Source: Sheuella sp. (GTDB lineage: Bacteria > Pseudomonadota > Gammaproteobacteria > Burkholderiales > Burkholderiaceae_B). Taken from it: a stretch of 44,136 nucleotides of DNA. The translations under genes and the position numbers were made by a program. The notes beneath the pieces are model-generated. The model did not search any database. It was not told where the DNA came from and was given only the letters and a program-made list of their open reading frames with translations. This document shows, piece after piece, positions 24,692-33,521 of this stretch. Numbering within the stretch: the stretch's first letter is position 1; the number at the start of each line of letters is the position of its first letter. The DNA lies in contig JAUSCY010000090.1 of the NCBI GenBank assembly GCA_030650995.1, positions 1 to 44,136 on the forward strand. Reading direction: 5' to 3'.

Positions 24692-25936
24692 ATGCTCACT
24701 ACCCTTTTCATTGTTTTCCTGCTGTCCACCCTCTCTGTACGTTTGTGGCTCGCGACCCGCCAGATTCGTCACGTGCAATTACACCGGGCGAGTGTGCCAG
24801 AGGAGTTCTCCTCAAGGATCGGTCTGACCAGCCACCAACGGGCGGCGGACTACACCTCAGCGCGCGTGCGCCTGGCGATTTTTGAGACGATTTTTGATGC
24901 CGTGATTCTGGTTGGCCTGACACTGCTAGGCGGCCTGCAAATTCTTGATAATTTTGTCAGCACGCTTAGCTCACACGATTTGTTGCGTCAGATCCTGCTC
25001 ATCGTAGCTCTCGGGTTATTGCTCGGAATCATTGGCCTGCCTTTTTCAATTTATCGCCAGTTCAGTCTCGAAGCTAAATTCGGTTTCAACCGGATGACGC
25101 CAGGTTTATTCATAGCGGACACATTAAAAGGCATTCTGGTTGCAGCCATCATGGGTTTACCGCTGCTCGCAGCAGTCTTGTGGTTAATGGCCGAGGCAGG
25201 AACGCTTTGGTGGTTATGGGCCTGGGGTCTGTGGTCCGTCTTCAATATCCTGGCTTTATTAATCTATCCCACCTGGATTGCACCACTTTTTAATAAATTC
25301 ACTCCACTTTCAGATGAGAGCCTTGCCTCCAGTATCAATGGGCTTGCGCAGCGCTGTGGCTTTGCACTCAACGGTCTGTTTGTCATGGATGGCTCCAAGC
25401 GCTCCGCGCACGGCAATGCTTATTTCACAGGATTCGGACGCACACGCCGTATCGTGTTTTTTGACACGTTGCTGTCGCGACTCACCACAGAGGAAATTAT
25501 TGCAGTGCTCGCGCACGAACTCGGGCACTTTAAACATCACCACGTGATCAAACGCATGATCATGAGCTTTGCGGGCGCACTATTCTTTTTTGCGATCCTC
25601 GGCTGGCTTGCCCAGCAATCATGGTTCTACACGGACCTGGGGGTCGTCCCGCAAATGGGCGCACGCAACGATGCCATGGCTCTGATCTTGTTTTTCATGG
25701 TGATTCCGGCATTCACTTTTGCACTGACCCCGCTGTTTAGCTGGTTGTCCCGCAAAGACGAATTCCAGGCAGATTTGTTCGCGACGCAACAAAGTTCAGG
25801 CGAGCAACTGGTGTCCGCCCTGGTCAAGCTGGTGGATGATAATGCGTCCACCCTCACGCCCGATCCGGTTCACTCTGCTTTTTACGATAGCCATCCACCG
25901 GCTGCTATTCGTATCCGTCACATCCTCGCATCATGA
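24692..25936 (+). CDS. M48 family zinc metalloprotease (Ste24/CAAX protease 1-like)
   Basis: Polytopic inner-membrane metalloprotease, 414 residues from the ATG at 24692. The zinc site HELGH (about 275-279, VLAHELGHFKHHH) and a downstream ligand in DEFQADLFA are clear. Several hydrophobic segments surround them, as in Ste24-type enzymes. Bacterial members are thought to act in membrane protein quality control; the substrate is unknown. The frame is open back to a GTG at 24626, but the hydrophobic start MLTTLFIVFLL matches the family better and AGG lies just upstream. The stop overlaps rsgA (ATGA). Confidence 0.92.
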   Translation: MLTTLFIVFLLSTLSVRLWLATRQIRHVQLHRASVPEEFSSRIGLTSHQRAADYTSARVRLAIFETIFDAVILVGLTLLGGLQILDNFVSTLSSHDLLRQILLIVALGLLLGIIGLPFSIYRQFSLEAKFGFNRMTPGLFIADTLKGILVAAIMGLPLLAAVLWLMAEAGTLWWLWAWGLWSVFNILALLIYPTWIAPLFNKFTPLSDESLASSINGLAQRCGFALNGLFVMDGSKRSAHGNAYFTGFGRTRRIVFFDTLLSRLTTEEIIAVLAHELGHFKHHHVIKRMIMSFAGALFFFAILGWLAQQSWFYTDLGVVPQMGARNDAMALILFFMVIPAFTFALTPLFSWLSRKDEFQADLFATQQSSGEQLVSALVKLVDDNASTLTPDPVHSAFYDSHPPAAIRIRHILAS

Positions 25937-26838
25937 CCGAGCGTACAACGGGTCGCGTCATTGCAGCACATGGCCGACACTACACAGTCGAGTCACCTGT
26001 TGGCACCCTGATCAAATGTTTTCCACGGGGTAAAAAAAATGATGCGGCGGTGGGTGATTATGTTGAAATCACCATGCAGGGAGCAGACGAGGCTGCTCTG
26101 GAAAAAATCCTCGAGCGCAAAAATCTTCTGTACCGTTCTGATGAAAATCGCAGCAAACAGTTTGCTGCGAACGTAGATCAGTTACTGATCGTCATTGCAG
26201 TCGCGCCAAATTTTTCAGATGATTTACTGGGGCGTTCGCTGGCTGGTGCCTGGTCTGCCAACATCACTCCGGTTATTGTGCTCAATAAGGTAGACCTGAT
26301 TGATGGTCTGGAGGCTGCCCGCGCCAAGCTCGCCCCTTTTCAGGAACTTGGCGTAAAAATCATCGAGATTTGCGCGAAAGATACTCAGCAGGTCGAATCA
26401 CTGATATTGCCTTTACTTAAAGGCAAGACTTCAATGCTTCTTGGACAAAGCGCGATGGGCAAGTCAACGCTGCTCAATACACTGGTGCCCCTGGCGCTTG
26501 CCGCTACGCGCGAACACTCCGTCGCCCTGGGCGCGGGTAAACACACAACCACCAGTACCCGCCTCTATCACCTACCTGATAACGGTGGTGAGCTCATCGA
26601 CTCGCCCGGATTTCAAGGGTTTGGTTTGATACATTTGAGCCGAGAAGAGATCGAACAAGGTTTTCCAGAGTTCAGCCGCCATATTCCAGAATGTCGCTTC
26701 TACAACTGCACGCACCAGCATGAACCGAATTGTGGCGTGCTCGCGGCACTCGGACGTGGCGAGATCAATGCGGCCAGACACGCACTCTATCTGCGGCTAA
26801 TTGAGGCTAAAGCCTCACATGACTCGCACTACAGCTGA
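25933..26838 (+). CDS. rsgA: Ribosome small subunit-dependent GTPase RsgA
   Basis: Late 30S-assembly GTPase with circularly permuted G motifs: an OB-fold N-terminus, then G4 NKVD (118-121), G1 GQSAMGKST, G3 DSPGFQGFG and a C-terminal zinc knuckle CRFYNCTHQHEPNC. The order G4-G1-G3 identifies the family. The P-loop reads SAMGKST where SGVGKSS is most usual, a mild variation. It has 301 residues and is translationally coupled to the M48 gene. It is convergent with the Nudix gene, 43 bases apart, with no clear terminator. Confidence 0.97.
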   Translation: MTERTTGRVIAAHGRHYTVESPVGTLIKCFPRGKKNDAAVGDYVEITMQGADEAALEKILERKNLLYRSDENRSKQFAANVDQLLIVIAVAPNFSDDLLGRSLAGAWSANITPVIVLNKVDLIDGLEAARAKLAPFQELGVKIIEICAKDTQQVESLILPLLKGKTSMLLGQSAMGKSTLLNTLVPLALAATREHSVALGAGKHTTTSTRLYHLPDNGGELIDSPGFQGFGLIHLSREEIEQGFPEFSRHIPECRFYNCTHQHEPNCGVLAALGRGEINAARHALYLRLIEAKASHDSHYS

Positions 26839-26881
26839 TGCTCAATTCATCAAAGTGGAAGTCTGACAACGCACTGCTTAC

Positions 26882-27628
26882 TTATTTCTGTTGCGCACCC
26901 TGCACTGCGGCCTCAGATAAAATCTGGCACATGCCCAACAGCATCGCCGCCGTTGCGCCCCAGATGAAATACTGATTCCAGGGAGCGGAATAATATTGAC
27001 GCGCACTCCCATCAGCAAGCTCGGCACGATGCAGCCGGAAATTAGCCGGGTCGGTCAGGAATGATAGCGGCACCTCAAAAATCTCAGCGACCTCAAAGTT
27101 GTCAGGACTCAAGGTGAATCCTGGCTCGACAAGTGCGGTAACGGGGGTAATCGCAAAGCCCGTCGATGTCAGATATCTGGGCAAGCCTCCCAGTACCTGA
27201 ACAAAATCCCTCGATAAGCCTGTTTCCTCTTCCGTCTCGCGTAACGCTGCGGCCACAGCATCCTCATCACTGATCTCAATTTTGCCACCGGGGAAACTGA
27301 TCTGTCCTGCGTGATCATTTAAATGCGCCGTGCGCTGCGTCAAGAGCACTGTCAGACCGTCTGGACGCATGACAAGCGGTACAAGAACCGCGGCCTCAAC
27401 AGGTGTGCCCTCACGACCAGGATAGCGGCGCGCGGACTCATCCGGTATGTCCAGCGGTCGCTGAATATTGGCGCCGAGTACCGACCTGACCGCCTCTACC
27501 GTCAAACGTTCAGGTGGTACGGCTGTAAAAGCGTGCGTGGAGGCAACCCAGGGCTGAACATAGGGATCAAAAGCAGGTCTGTGCGGAGGACGACGTACGC
27601 GAGTGCTTTCTTGCGGTTGATCAGACAT
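26882..27628 (-). CDS. CoA pyrophosphatase-type Nudix hydrolase
   Basis: Nudix hydrolase of 248 residues. The block VLLTQRTAHLNDHAGQISFPGGKIE matches the UPF0035 (NudL, CoA-diphosphatase) signature, followed by the Nudix box core ALRETEEETGL. It probably cleaves CoA or related nucleotides to phosphopantetheine and adenosine phosphate. The start is uncertain. ATG at 27628 fits the family but has no strong ribosome site; a TTG at 27649 lies 15 bases after a perfect GGAGGT (27665-27670). Activity on CoA is inferred from the family. Confidence 0.9.
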   Translation of the reverse strand: MSDQPQESTRVRRPPHRPAFDPYVQPWVASTHAFTAVPPERLTVEAVRSVLGANIQRPLDIPDESARRYPGREGTPVEAAVLVPLVMRPDGLTVLLTQRTAHLNDHAGQISFPGGKIEISDEDAVAAALRETEEETGLSRDFVQVLGGLPRYLTSTGFAITPVTALVEPGFTLSPDNFEVAEIFEVPLSFLTDPANFRLHRAELADGSARQYYSAPWNQYFIWGATAAMLLGMCQILSEAAVQGAQQK

Positions 27629-27739
27629 TTTTACACAAAGATAAAACAAAAATAATTAAAGATGACCTCCTTTTTAACCGAATCTAGCCAACAATATGGA
27701 ATAATCATTTTCACCATTTTCAATTAAGCATAAAACACG

Positions 27740-28963
27740 ATGACAACCATACTGATTCAGGGCGGCAACGTCCTTGATGTTGTTGCACTAACCCTCAAAC
27801 CTGCCGACGTACTGGTTGAAAATGGCAAGATCAGCCAGATTGGTGCCGGACTCAAGGCACCTGAAGGCTCACAAATCATCAATGCGAAAGGTCTGACCGT
27901 CATGCCTGGCATGATCGACTGTCATACGCATATCGTAGCCTCCCAGGTTAATCTGGGCTTGAACGCCAATTTGCCCAATGCGCTCGCCACCCTGCGCGCA
28001 GTTCCAATATTGTCAGGCATTCTCATGCGTGGATTCACAAGCGTGCGCGATGCAGGCGGCGCAAACTGGAGTCTGGCCGAAGCGACACGCACGGATATTG
28101 TCGACGGCCCCAGAATATTCCCCTCGGGACGTGCCTTGTCCCAAACAGGCGGTCATGGTGATTTCCGTGCCCGAAGCGACATCATCGAACCTTGTGCCTG
28201 CTCACAACGCGTGGGCAATATCTCCCGCGTCGTGGATGGCGAGGACAACATCCGTCTGGCCATCCGAGAGGAAATTCAGATGGGTGCATCACAGATCAAG
28301 ATCATGGCTTCGGGTGGTGTTGCCTCGCCCAATGATCCGATTCATTTTCTTGGCTACTCGGAAAAAGAAATCCGTGCTGCCGTAGAAGAAGCGACCAATG
28401 CGGGCACCTACGTCATGGCGCATGCTTACACCCCGCGCGCAATCAGTCGCGCGGTCCAGTGCGGTGTACGCACGATCGAGCATGGCAATCTGGTCGACGA
28501 GAGTGCTGCAAACGTCATGCGCGAGCACAACGCATTTATGGTGCCGACACTGATTACATATGAAGCCCTCGCAAATGAGGGTGCAACGCTCGGCCTGCCT
28601 GCAGAGTCGGTTGCAAAAATTGAAGGCGTAAGAGGTGCAGGTAAAAAAGCACTGGAAATCCTCGCTAAAGCAGGTGTCAAAATGGGTTTGGGCTCAGACT
28701 TGCTCGGCGCGATGCACCGTCACGAATCGCAAGAGTTGAAACTGCGTGCTGACATTCTTGGATGCGGCATGGTTTTGCAACAAGCAACACTGATCGGTGC
28801 TGAAATCATCGGCATGACTGATCAGCTCGGCGTCATCCGCGCTGGCGCGATTGCTGACCTGTTACTCGTTGATGGCAATCCTTTGACTGACATCTCCTGC
28901 CTGCTCGGACAAGGTGATCAAATCCGCACCATCATCAAAGATGGCAAAATCTACAAACATTAA
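27740..28963 (+). CDS. Metal-dependent amidohydrolase (imidazolonepropionase/Xaa-Pro dipeptidase-like)
   Basis: Cytoplasmic amidohydrolase-superfamily enzyme, 407 residues. Metal-binding elements are present: HTH in MIDCHTHIVAS, the bridging Lys in ASQIKIMASGG, His in VMAHAYT and IEHGNL, and the catalytic Asp in GLGSD. The sequence groups with prolidase-like carboxypeptidases that cut acyl- or peptidyl-amides, but the substrate is not readable. It is the first gene of an operon with a branched-chain-amino-acid-type ABC importer 28 bases downstream, suggesting that it hydrolyses the imported compound. Confidence 0.88.
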   Translation: MTTILIQGGNVLDVVALTLKPADVLVENGKISQIGAGLKAPEGSQIINAKGLTVMPGMIDCHTHIVASQVNLGLNANLPNALATLRAVPILSGILMRGFTSVRDAGGANWSLAEATRTDIVDGPRIFPSGRALSQTGGHGDFRARSDIIEPCACSQRVGNISRVVDGEDNIRLAIREEIQMGASQIKIMASGGVASPNDPIHFLGYSEKEIRAAVEEATNAGTYVMAHAYTPRAISRAVQCGVRTIEHGNLVDESAANVMREHNAFMVPTLITYEALANEGATLGLPAESVAKIEGVRGAGKKALEILAKAGVKMGLGSDLLGAMHRHESQELKLRADILGCGMVLQQATLIGAEIIGMTDQLGVIRAGAIADLLLVDGNPLTDISCLLGQGDQIRTIIKDGKIYKH

Positions 28964-28991
28964 TTACTAATAAACACTGGAGCAAACCTTA

Positions 28992-30218
28992 ATGGATCGT
29001 CGTAGCCTCTTAAAGCTCTCCGCTGCCTCAGCAGCTCTGCAAATGTTGCCTGGTTTTGTCTTTGCCCAGACCGGCGGGACATTCCGTGTAGGTTCGCTCT
29101 GCCCGGTCACGGGTGCTGGCAGCCCATATGGTCCAGGCATGCAGCAAGCAATTCGTATGGCTGTCGATGAGATCAACGCGTCAGGTGGAGCGGGTGGTGT
29201 CAAGCTTGAGTTATTTAGCGAAGACAGTCAGACCAAACCTGATGCAGCGGTGCTCGCTGCAAAAAAATTAATCGAAGTCAATAAAGTTCAGGCATTACTG
29301 GGCACCTGGGCATCTGGCGTGACCTTGGCTGTCATGCCACTGACCGATGCCGCGGGCGTCATTGAAATGAATACATCTGGCGCGCCTGCCATATCGACAC
29401 TTGACACAAAAGATCTGGTTTGGCGCTATCAAGCGACCAACGATCGCTTTGGTCAGGCCTTTGCCGAGATCTGCAAAAAGAATGGCTACAAGCGCCCTGC
29501 CACCATGGCCTTCAATAACGCCTCCGGACTAGGCAATACACAAGGCTTTACCAAAGCCTGGGAGGCCTCTGGCGGCAAAGTGGTCGCCCACGTGACCTAT
29601 GAGCCTAATCGTCCCAGCTATCGAAGCGAACTGCAAAAAATTCTGGATGCCAAACCAGACGTCATCGTCACTGGCTCTTATCTGCCAGACACCACCATCA
29701 TTTTGCGCGAGTGGTTCCAGTCCGGCACACCGGTCAAATGGATCATGCCAGGCTGGGCTGCCAGTCCGGATCTCGTCAAGGCGCTAGGCAACGAAGTCAC
29801 TGAGGGCATCATCTCCGTTGATAGCGTCTCAAACGAAAAGAGCAAGTCCTACGCGCACTACGACGCCTTGTATACCAAAGCCACGGGCAAGTCAGGCTCA
29901 ACGAACGTCTACGCGGCCATGACCTACGATATGGTGATCGTGCTTGCTCTGGCTATCGAAGCTGCTGGCCCCGGTGCCACAACGGAACAAGTCAACGCAA
30001 AAATCCGTGAGGTCAGTAATCCAGGGGGTACGCAAGTATTTACCTTTACTGAAGGCAAAGCTTTGCTAGCCAAGAAAGAAAAGATCAATTACGAAGGCGC
30101 ATCAAGCAAACTGGATTTTGACAAGTACGGTGATGTCACACCTGATTTCGGTGTGTATGTGATTGAAAAAGGCTTATTGGTCAGAAAAGACGTTGTCTCC
30201 ATCCCCGCTGGCGTCTGA
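28992..30218 (+). CDS. Branched-chain amino acid-type ABC transporter substrate-binding protein
   Basis: Periplasmic LivJ/LivK-like binding protein, 408 residues. The N-terminus MDRRSLLKLSAASAA with cleavage near FVFAQ resembles a twin-arginine signal (RRSLLK). The mature protein starts with the family's FRVGSLCPVTGAGSPYGPGMQQAIRMAVDEIN. The ligand is unknown; the family binds amino acids, amides, urea and aromatic acids. Two bases separate its stop from the permease start. Confidence 0.93.
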   Translation: MDRRSLLKLSAASAALQMLPGFVFAQTGGTFRVGSLCPVTGAGSPYGPGMQQAIRMAVDEINASGGAGGVKLELFSEDSQTKPDAAVLAAKKLIEVNKVQALLGTWASGVTLAVMPLTDAAGVIEMNTSGAPAISTLDTKDLVWRYQATNDRFGQAFAEICKKNGYKRPATMAFNNASGLGNTQGFTKAWEASGGKVVAHVTYEPNRPSYRSELQKILDAKPDVIVTGSYLPDTTIILREWFQSGTPVKWIMPGWAASPDLVKALGNEVTEGIISVDSVSNEKSKSYAHYDALYTKATGKSGSTNVYAAMTYDMVIVLALAIEAAGPGATTEQVNAKIREVSNPGGTQVFTFTEGKALLAKKEKINYEGASSKLDFDKYGDVTPDFGVYVIEKGLLVRKDVVSIPAGV

Positions 30219-30220
30219 GT

Positions 30221-31090
30221 TTGATTCAATTTATAAATCTGCTGATCAACGGCATCACTGAAGGCTTGGTGGTGGCGTTGCCGGCACTTGCCATGACGCT
30301 TGTCATGGGCGTCAATCGTTTCCCCAATGCAGCAACGGGGGACTTCATGACAACAGGTGCCTTTATGGCGGTGGGCGCTCAGCTACTGGGCGTGCACTCT
30401 CTGGTGCTCGCAACAATTGTTGGTGCGCTGATCACTGCCGTGCTGTCTGCGGCCTCGTATGAGCTGATTTTCAAAAAGCTGGCGCGCCAACCGATGATTG
30501 CCTCGTTACTGGCTGCGATCGGCCTGGGATTTTTATTGCGCAGCATGATTTCATTTTTTGCCGGTCATGACCAGCGAACATTTAACGTGCCATTGGTCAG
30601 GGCCTGGAATTTTGATGGTATCCGGATTTTGCCAACGGATCTTTCTATCGCAGGCGCTGCGCTCGGATGTCTGGCGGTCGTCTTTGTACTGCTCTATCGT
30701 ACGAGCTTCGGACGACAGCTGCGGGCAGTCTCCGACAACCCCGATCTGGCACGCGCGAGCGGTATCCGTGCGCGTACGCTGATGATTGGTCTCTGGCTGC
30801 TAGTCGGCGTACTGTCTGCAATCGGGGGGGTACTGCTTGGCATGAAAGCAGTAGTGATGCCCGAGCTAGGGTGGGATCACCTGATACCGGCCTTTGCAGC
30901 CATGGTGCTTGGTGGAATTGGCAGCCCCGTAGGCGCAGTGATCGGCGCCTTGCTGATGTCCGTGGCTCAAGAGCTTTCCGTACCCCTTCTCGGACCGTCC
31001 TATAAGCTTGTTCTGTCCTTTGCAGTGCTCGCACTAGTCCTTCTTATTCGCCCAGCCGGCTTGATGGGCCGTGTGGATTTAATACGGTAA
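30221..31090 (+). CDS. LivH-type ABC transporter permease
   Basis: Inner-membrane permease of the branched-chain amino acid family, 289 residues and about eight hydrophobic segments. Family motifs include the N-terminal INGITEGLVVALPALAMTLVMGVNRFPNAA and FAAMVLGGIGSPVGAVIGALL near the C-terminus. The start is TTG at 30221, two bases after the previous stop, with no ATG available before the first helix and only a weak ribosome site, so coupling to the upstream gene is likely. Confidence 0.93.
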   Translation: MIQFINLLINGITEGLVVALPALAMTLVMGVNRFPNAATGDFMTTGAFMAVGAQLLGVHSLVLATIVGALITAVLSAASYELIFKKLARQPMIASLLAAIGLGFLLRSMISFFAGHDQRTFNVPLVRAWNFDGIRILPTDLSIAGAALGCLAVVFVLLYRTSFGRQLRAVSDNPDLARASGIRARTLMIGLWLLVGVLSAIGGVLLGMKAVVMPELGWDHLIPAFAAMVLGGIGSPVGAVIGALLMSVAQELSVPLLGPSYKLVLSFAVLALVLLIRPAGLMGRVDLIR

Positions 31091-31096
31091 ATACAG

Positions 31097-31978
31097 ATGA
31101 CTGCCTACCTGCAAGCCATTGGCATCATTGCCCTCATTTATGCATTACTTGCGCTCGGACTGAATTTACAGTTCGGTCTGACCAGACTGGTTAATTTCGG
31201 CGTAGTCGCATTCTTTGCAATCGGCGCCTATACCTCTGCCCTGCTCGCACTCGCTGGCGTTCCCCTGATATTGAGCTTTGCCGCTGCGACGATTCTCGCA
31301 GGCATCAGTGCATTGCCCTTGGGATTGCTGTCTCTTCGCCTGCGTGAAGACTACTTAGCGATTGTTACTCTGGGCTTTTCAGAGGCCGTACGTATCACCA
31401 TTCAACAGGAAGAGTGGCTGACAAAAGGTGTTCAGGGTCTGCCTGGAATTCCGAAAGTGTTTGCCTCACTCGGTCCTGCGGCCTCCGATACCGCCTTGTT
31501 CTTTATTCTGGTGCTTGTGACGGCATTAGTCGCCTGGGGCACCGTACGTCTGACCCGTAGTCCTCTTGGGCGTTTATTGCGGGCGATCGGTGATGATGAG
31601 CCAGCGCTGATGGCGTTAGGTAAAAACCCAACAAAATTCAAAGTTCAGATTTTTATGGTCGGGGCTGCGCTTGCCGGCCTCGCCGGAGCCTTTTACGCGC
31701 ATTTCATTACATTTATCAGCCCTGAACAATTCATCCCGCTTGTGACTTTTTATGTCTGGATGGGTCTCATCATGGGTGGCTCGGGTACCGTGCGTGGCGC
31801 ACTTGGAGGTGCCGTGCTGCTGATGATATTTCTCGAAGGCTCGCGTTTTATCAAAGACTTCATCCCGGGTGTCTCTGAGGTACAGATGGCAAGTGTGCGT
31901 CTGGCTGCAGTCGGACTCGCGCTGATTTTGGTCACCATGTACCGTCCCAATGGATTATTTGGGAAAAGTACATCATGA
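31097..31978 (+). CDS. LivM-type ABC transporter permease
   Basis: Second permease of the importer, 293 residues. The hallmark blocks are LALGLNLQFGLTRLVNFGVVAFFAIGAYTSALLA and YLAIVTLGFSEAVRI, plus LAGLAGAFYAHFITFISPEQF. It begins six bases after the LivH gene and overlaps the LivG gene by ATGA. Confidence 0.94.
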   Translation: MTAYLQAIGIIALIYALLALGLNLQFGLTRLVNFGVVAFFAIGAYTSALLALAGVPLILSFAAATILAGISALPLGLLSLRLREDYLAIVTLGFSEAVRITIQQEEWLTKGVQGLPGIPKVFASLGPAASDTALFFILVLVTALVAWGTVRLTRSPLGRLLRAIGDDEPALMALGKNPTKFKVQIFMVGAALAGLAGAFYAHFITFISPEQFIPLVTFYVWMGLIMGGSGTVRGALGGAVLLMIFLEGSRFIKDFIPGVSEVQMASVRLAAVGLALILVTMYRPNGLFGKSTS

Positions 31979-32733
31979 TGCTTCAAGTGCAGAACGTGAG
32001 TTGCAGGTACGGTGGCTTTACTGCGGTTGATAATGTGTCACTATCGCTGCAGTCAAAAGAAATCCTCGGTATTGCCGGTACAAACGGAGCGGGGAAAAGC
32101 ACGCTATTTGCAGCGATTGCAGGTCAGCAAACCGCATCCAGTGGAAAAATACTATTCCAGGGTACGGATGTCTCGCGTTTGCCACCTTACCTGCGCGCGC
32201 AGAACGGGCTTGTCAGAACCTTTCAAGTACCGAGAGAATTCAAATCCCTGACGGTCCATGAAAATCTGATGGTTGCCGCACCGAACGCGCAAGGTGAACA
32301 GCTGTATGCTGCACTGATAACAACCTCCGGCCGCATGCGCCGTGAGCAAGCCCTGGCGGAAAAAGCAGATCAAATTCTGGGGTTCTTAAACCTGGCTAAA
32401 GTACGTGACACGCAGGCGAGCAAACTCTCCGGTGGTCAAAAGAAATTACTCGAACTCGGCCGCGTACTGATGCTTGATCCCCGCTGCATTTTGCTCGATG
32501 AACCGTTTGCCGGTGTCAATCCAGTGCTCATCGAAGAGATTTGTCAGCATGTACATACACTGAACGCACAGGGCATCGCCTTTATTGTGATTGAACATCA
32601 CCTACAAGCCTTGAAGTCGCTCGCAAAAAGATTGATCGTCATGGACCGCGGTACAGTTCTTGCTGAAGGTGATCCACAGTCTGTGCTCGATGATCCGCGT
32701 GTACAGCAGGCTTACATGGGAGGTGTCGCATGA
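31975..32733 (+). CDS. LivG-type ABC transporter ATPase
   Basis: Cytoplasmic ATPase of the importer, 252 residues. Walker A is GTNGAGKST, the signature LSGGQKKLLELGR and Walker B CILLDEPFAGVNP; the PFAGV sequence is typical of LivG. It overlaps its neighbours by four bases on both sides (ATGA). Two in-frame ATGs are adjacent at the start. Confidence 0.95.
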   Translation: MMLQVQNVSCRYGGFTAVDNVSLSLQSKEILGIAGTNGAGKSTLFAAIAGQQTASSGKILFQGTDVSRLPPYLRAQNGLVRTFQVPREFKSLTVHENLMVAAPNAQGEQLYAALITTSGRMRREQALAEKADQILGFLNLAKVRDTQASKLSGGQKKLLELGRVLMLDPRCILLDEPFAGVNPVLIEEICQHVHTLNAQGIAFIVIEHHLQALKSLAKRLIVMDRGTVLAEGDPQSVLDDPRVQQAYMGGVA

Positions 32734-33431
32734 GCTTGCTCTCTTTACACGCGATCTCTGGTGGCTACAGCGAAGTAGACATCATTCATCAGATCAGTCT
32801 CGAAGTCCAAAGTGGTGAGATTGTTACGATCGCGGGCACGAACGGCGCAGGAAAATCAACATTAGTTAAAGCGGTACTGGGACTACTTCCACGTATGAGT
32901 GGTCAGATTTCACTAGATGGTTGTGAGATCACCACGCTTGCCGCCGAAGATCGCTTCTACGCAGGACTCGCCTACGTACCTCAAGTTGCCAATGTATTTT
33001 CTTCACTTACTGTGCGAGAAAATTTACTGGTTGTACGTGGAGTCAAACGGGTTCAATCACGTATGCAGGAGGTCCTTGAGACCTTCCCTGCTCTGGTAGA
33101 AAAACTATCTCAGCGTGCGGGCAATCTTTCTGGCGGTGAACGCCAGCAATTAGCTTTTGCACGCGCACTGATGCCCTCACCAAAACTGATGGTGTTAGAC
33201 GAGCCGACAGCAGCGCTCGCACCGGCGCTAGTGGATAAAGTTTTTGAACTCGTCACGCAATTGCCCGAACGCGGCGTGGCCGTTCTGATGGTCGAACAGC
33301 GAGCGCGACAGGCACTAGAGATCAGTGATCGGGGCTACATCCTCGACCAGGGACGATGCGTTTTGTCAGGTCAAGCAGATGCGCTGCTAGCCGACAGCAA
33401 AATGACCCAGCTCTATCTGGGCACGCGTTAA
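32730..33431 (+). CDS. LivF-type ABC transporter ATPase
   Basis: Second ATPase of the importer, 233 residues. Walker A is GTNGAGKST, signature LSGGERQQLAFAR and Walker B LMVLDEPTAAL; the AYVPQVANVFSSLTVRENL segment is LivF-like. It is the last gene of the operon, followed by the hairpin at 33438. Confidence 0.95.
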   Translation: MSLLSLHAISGGYSEVDIIHQISLEVQSGEIVTIAGTNGAGKSTLVKAVLGLLPRMSGQISLDGCEITTLAAEDRFYAGLAYVPQVANVFSSLTVRENLLVVRGVKRVQSRMQEVLETFPALVEKLSQRAGNLSGGERQQLAFARALMPSPKLMVLDEPTAALAPALVDKVFELVTQLPERGVAVLMVEQRARQALEISDRGYILDQGRCVLSGQADALLADSKMTQLYLGTR

Positions 33432-33437
33432 AAGACT

Positions 33438-33467
33438 GACCTTTCAACTGAAATTAGTTGAAAGGTC
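33438..33467. terminator. Bidirectional hairpin between livF-type gene and porin
   Basis: Perfect 12-bp stem GACCTTTCAACT (33438-33449) / AGTTGAAAGGTC (33456-33467) with a 6-base loop between two convergent genes. On the minus strand a short T-run follows (serving the porin); on the plus strand the tail is A-rich, so termination there would be weaker. Confidence 0.75.
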
Positions 33468-33521
33468 TAGTTAAAAAAATATTACGCCCCAGTACTCACT
33501 CTTTTGTGGCTGCCCAGTTTT

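Noticed and set aside
30645-31034. Minus-strand open frame of 129 codons inside the LivH-type permease gene
   Set aside because: Arg/Ser-rich shadow frame without domains or ribosome site, inside a certain gene.
33438-33467. Inverted repeat as the end of an insertion sequence
   Set aside because: No transposase gene, target duplication or second copy; its place between convergent genes fits a terminator.
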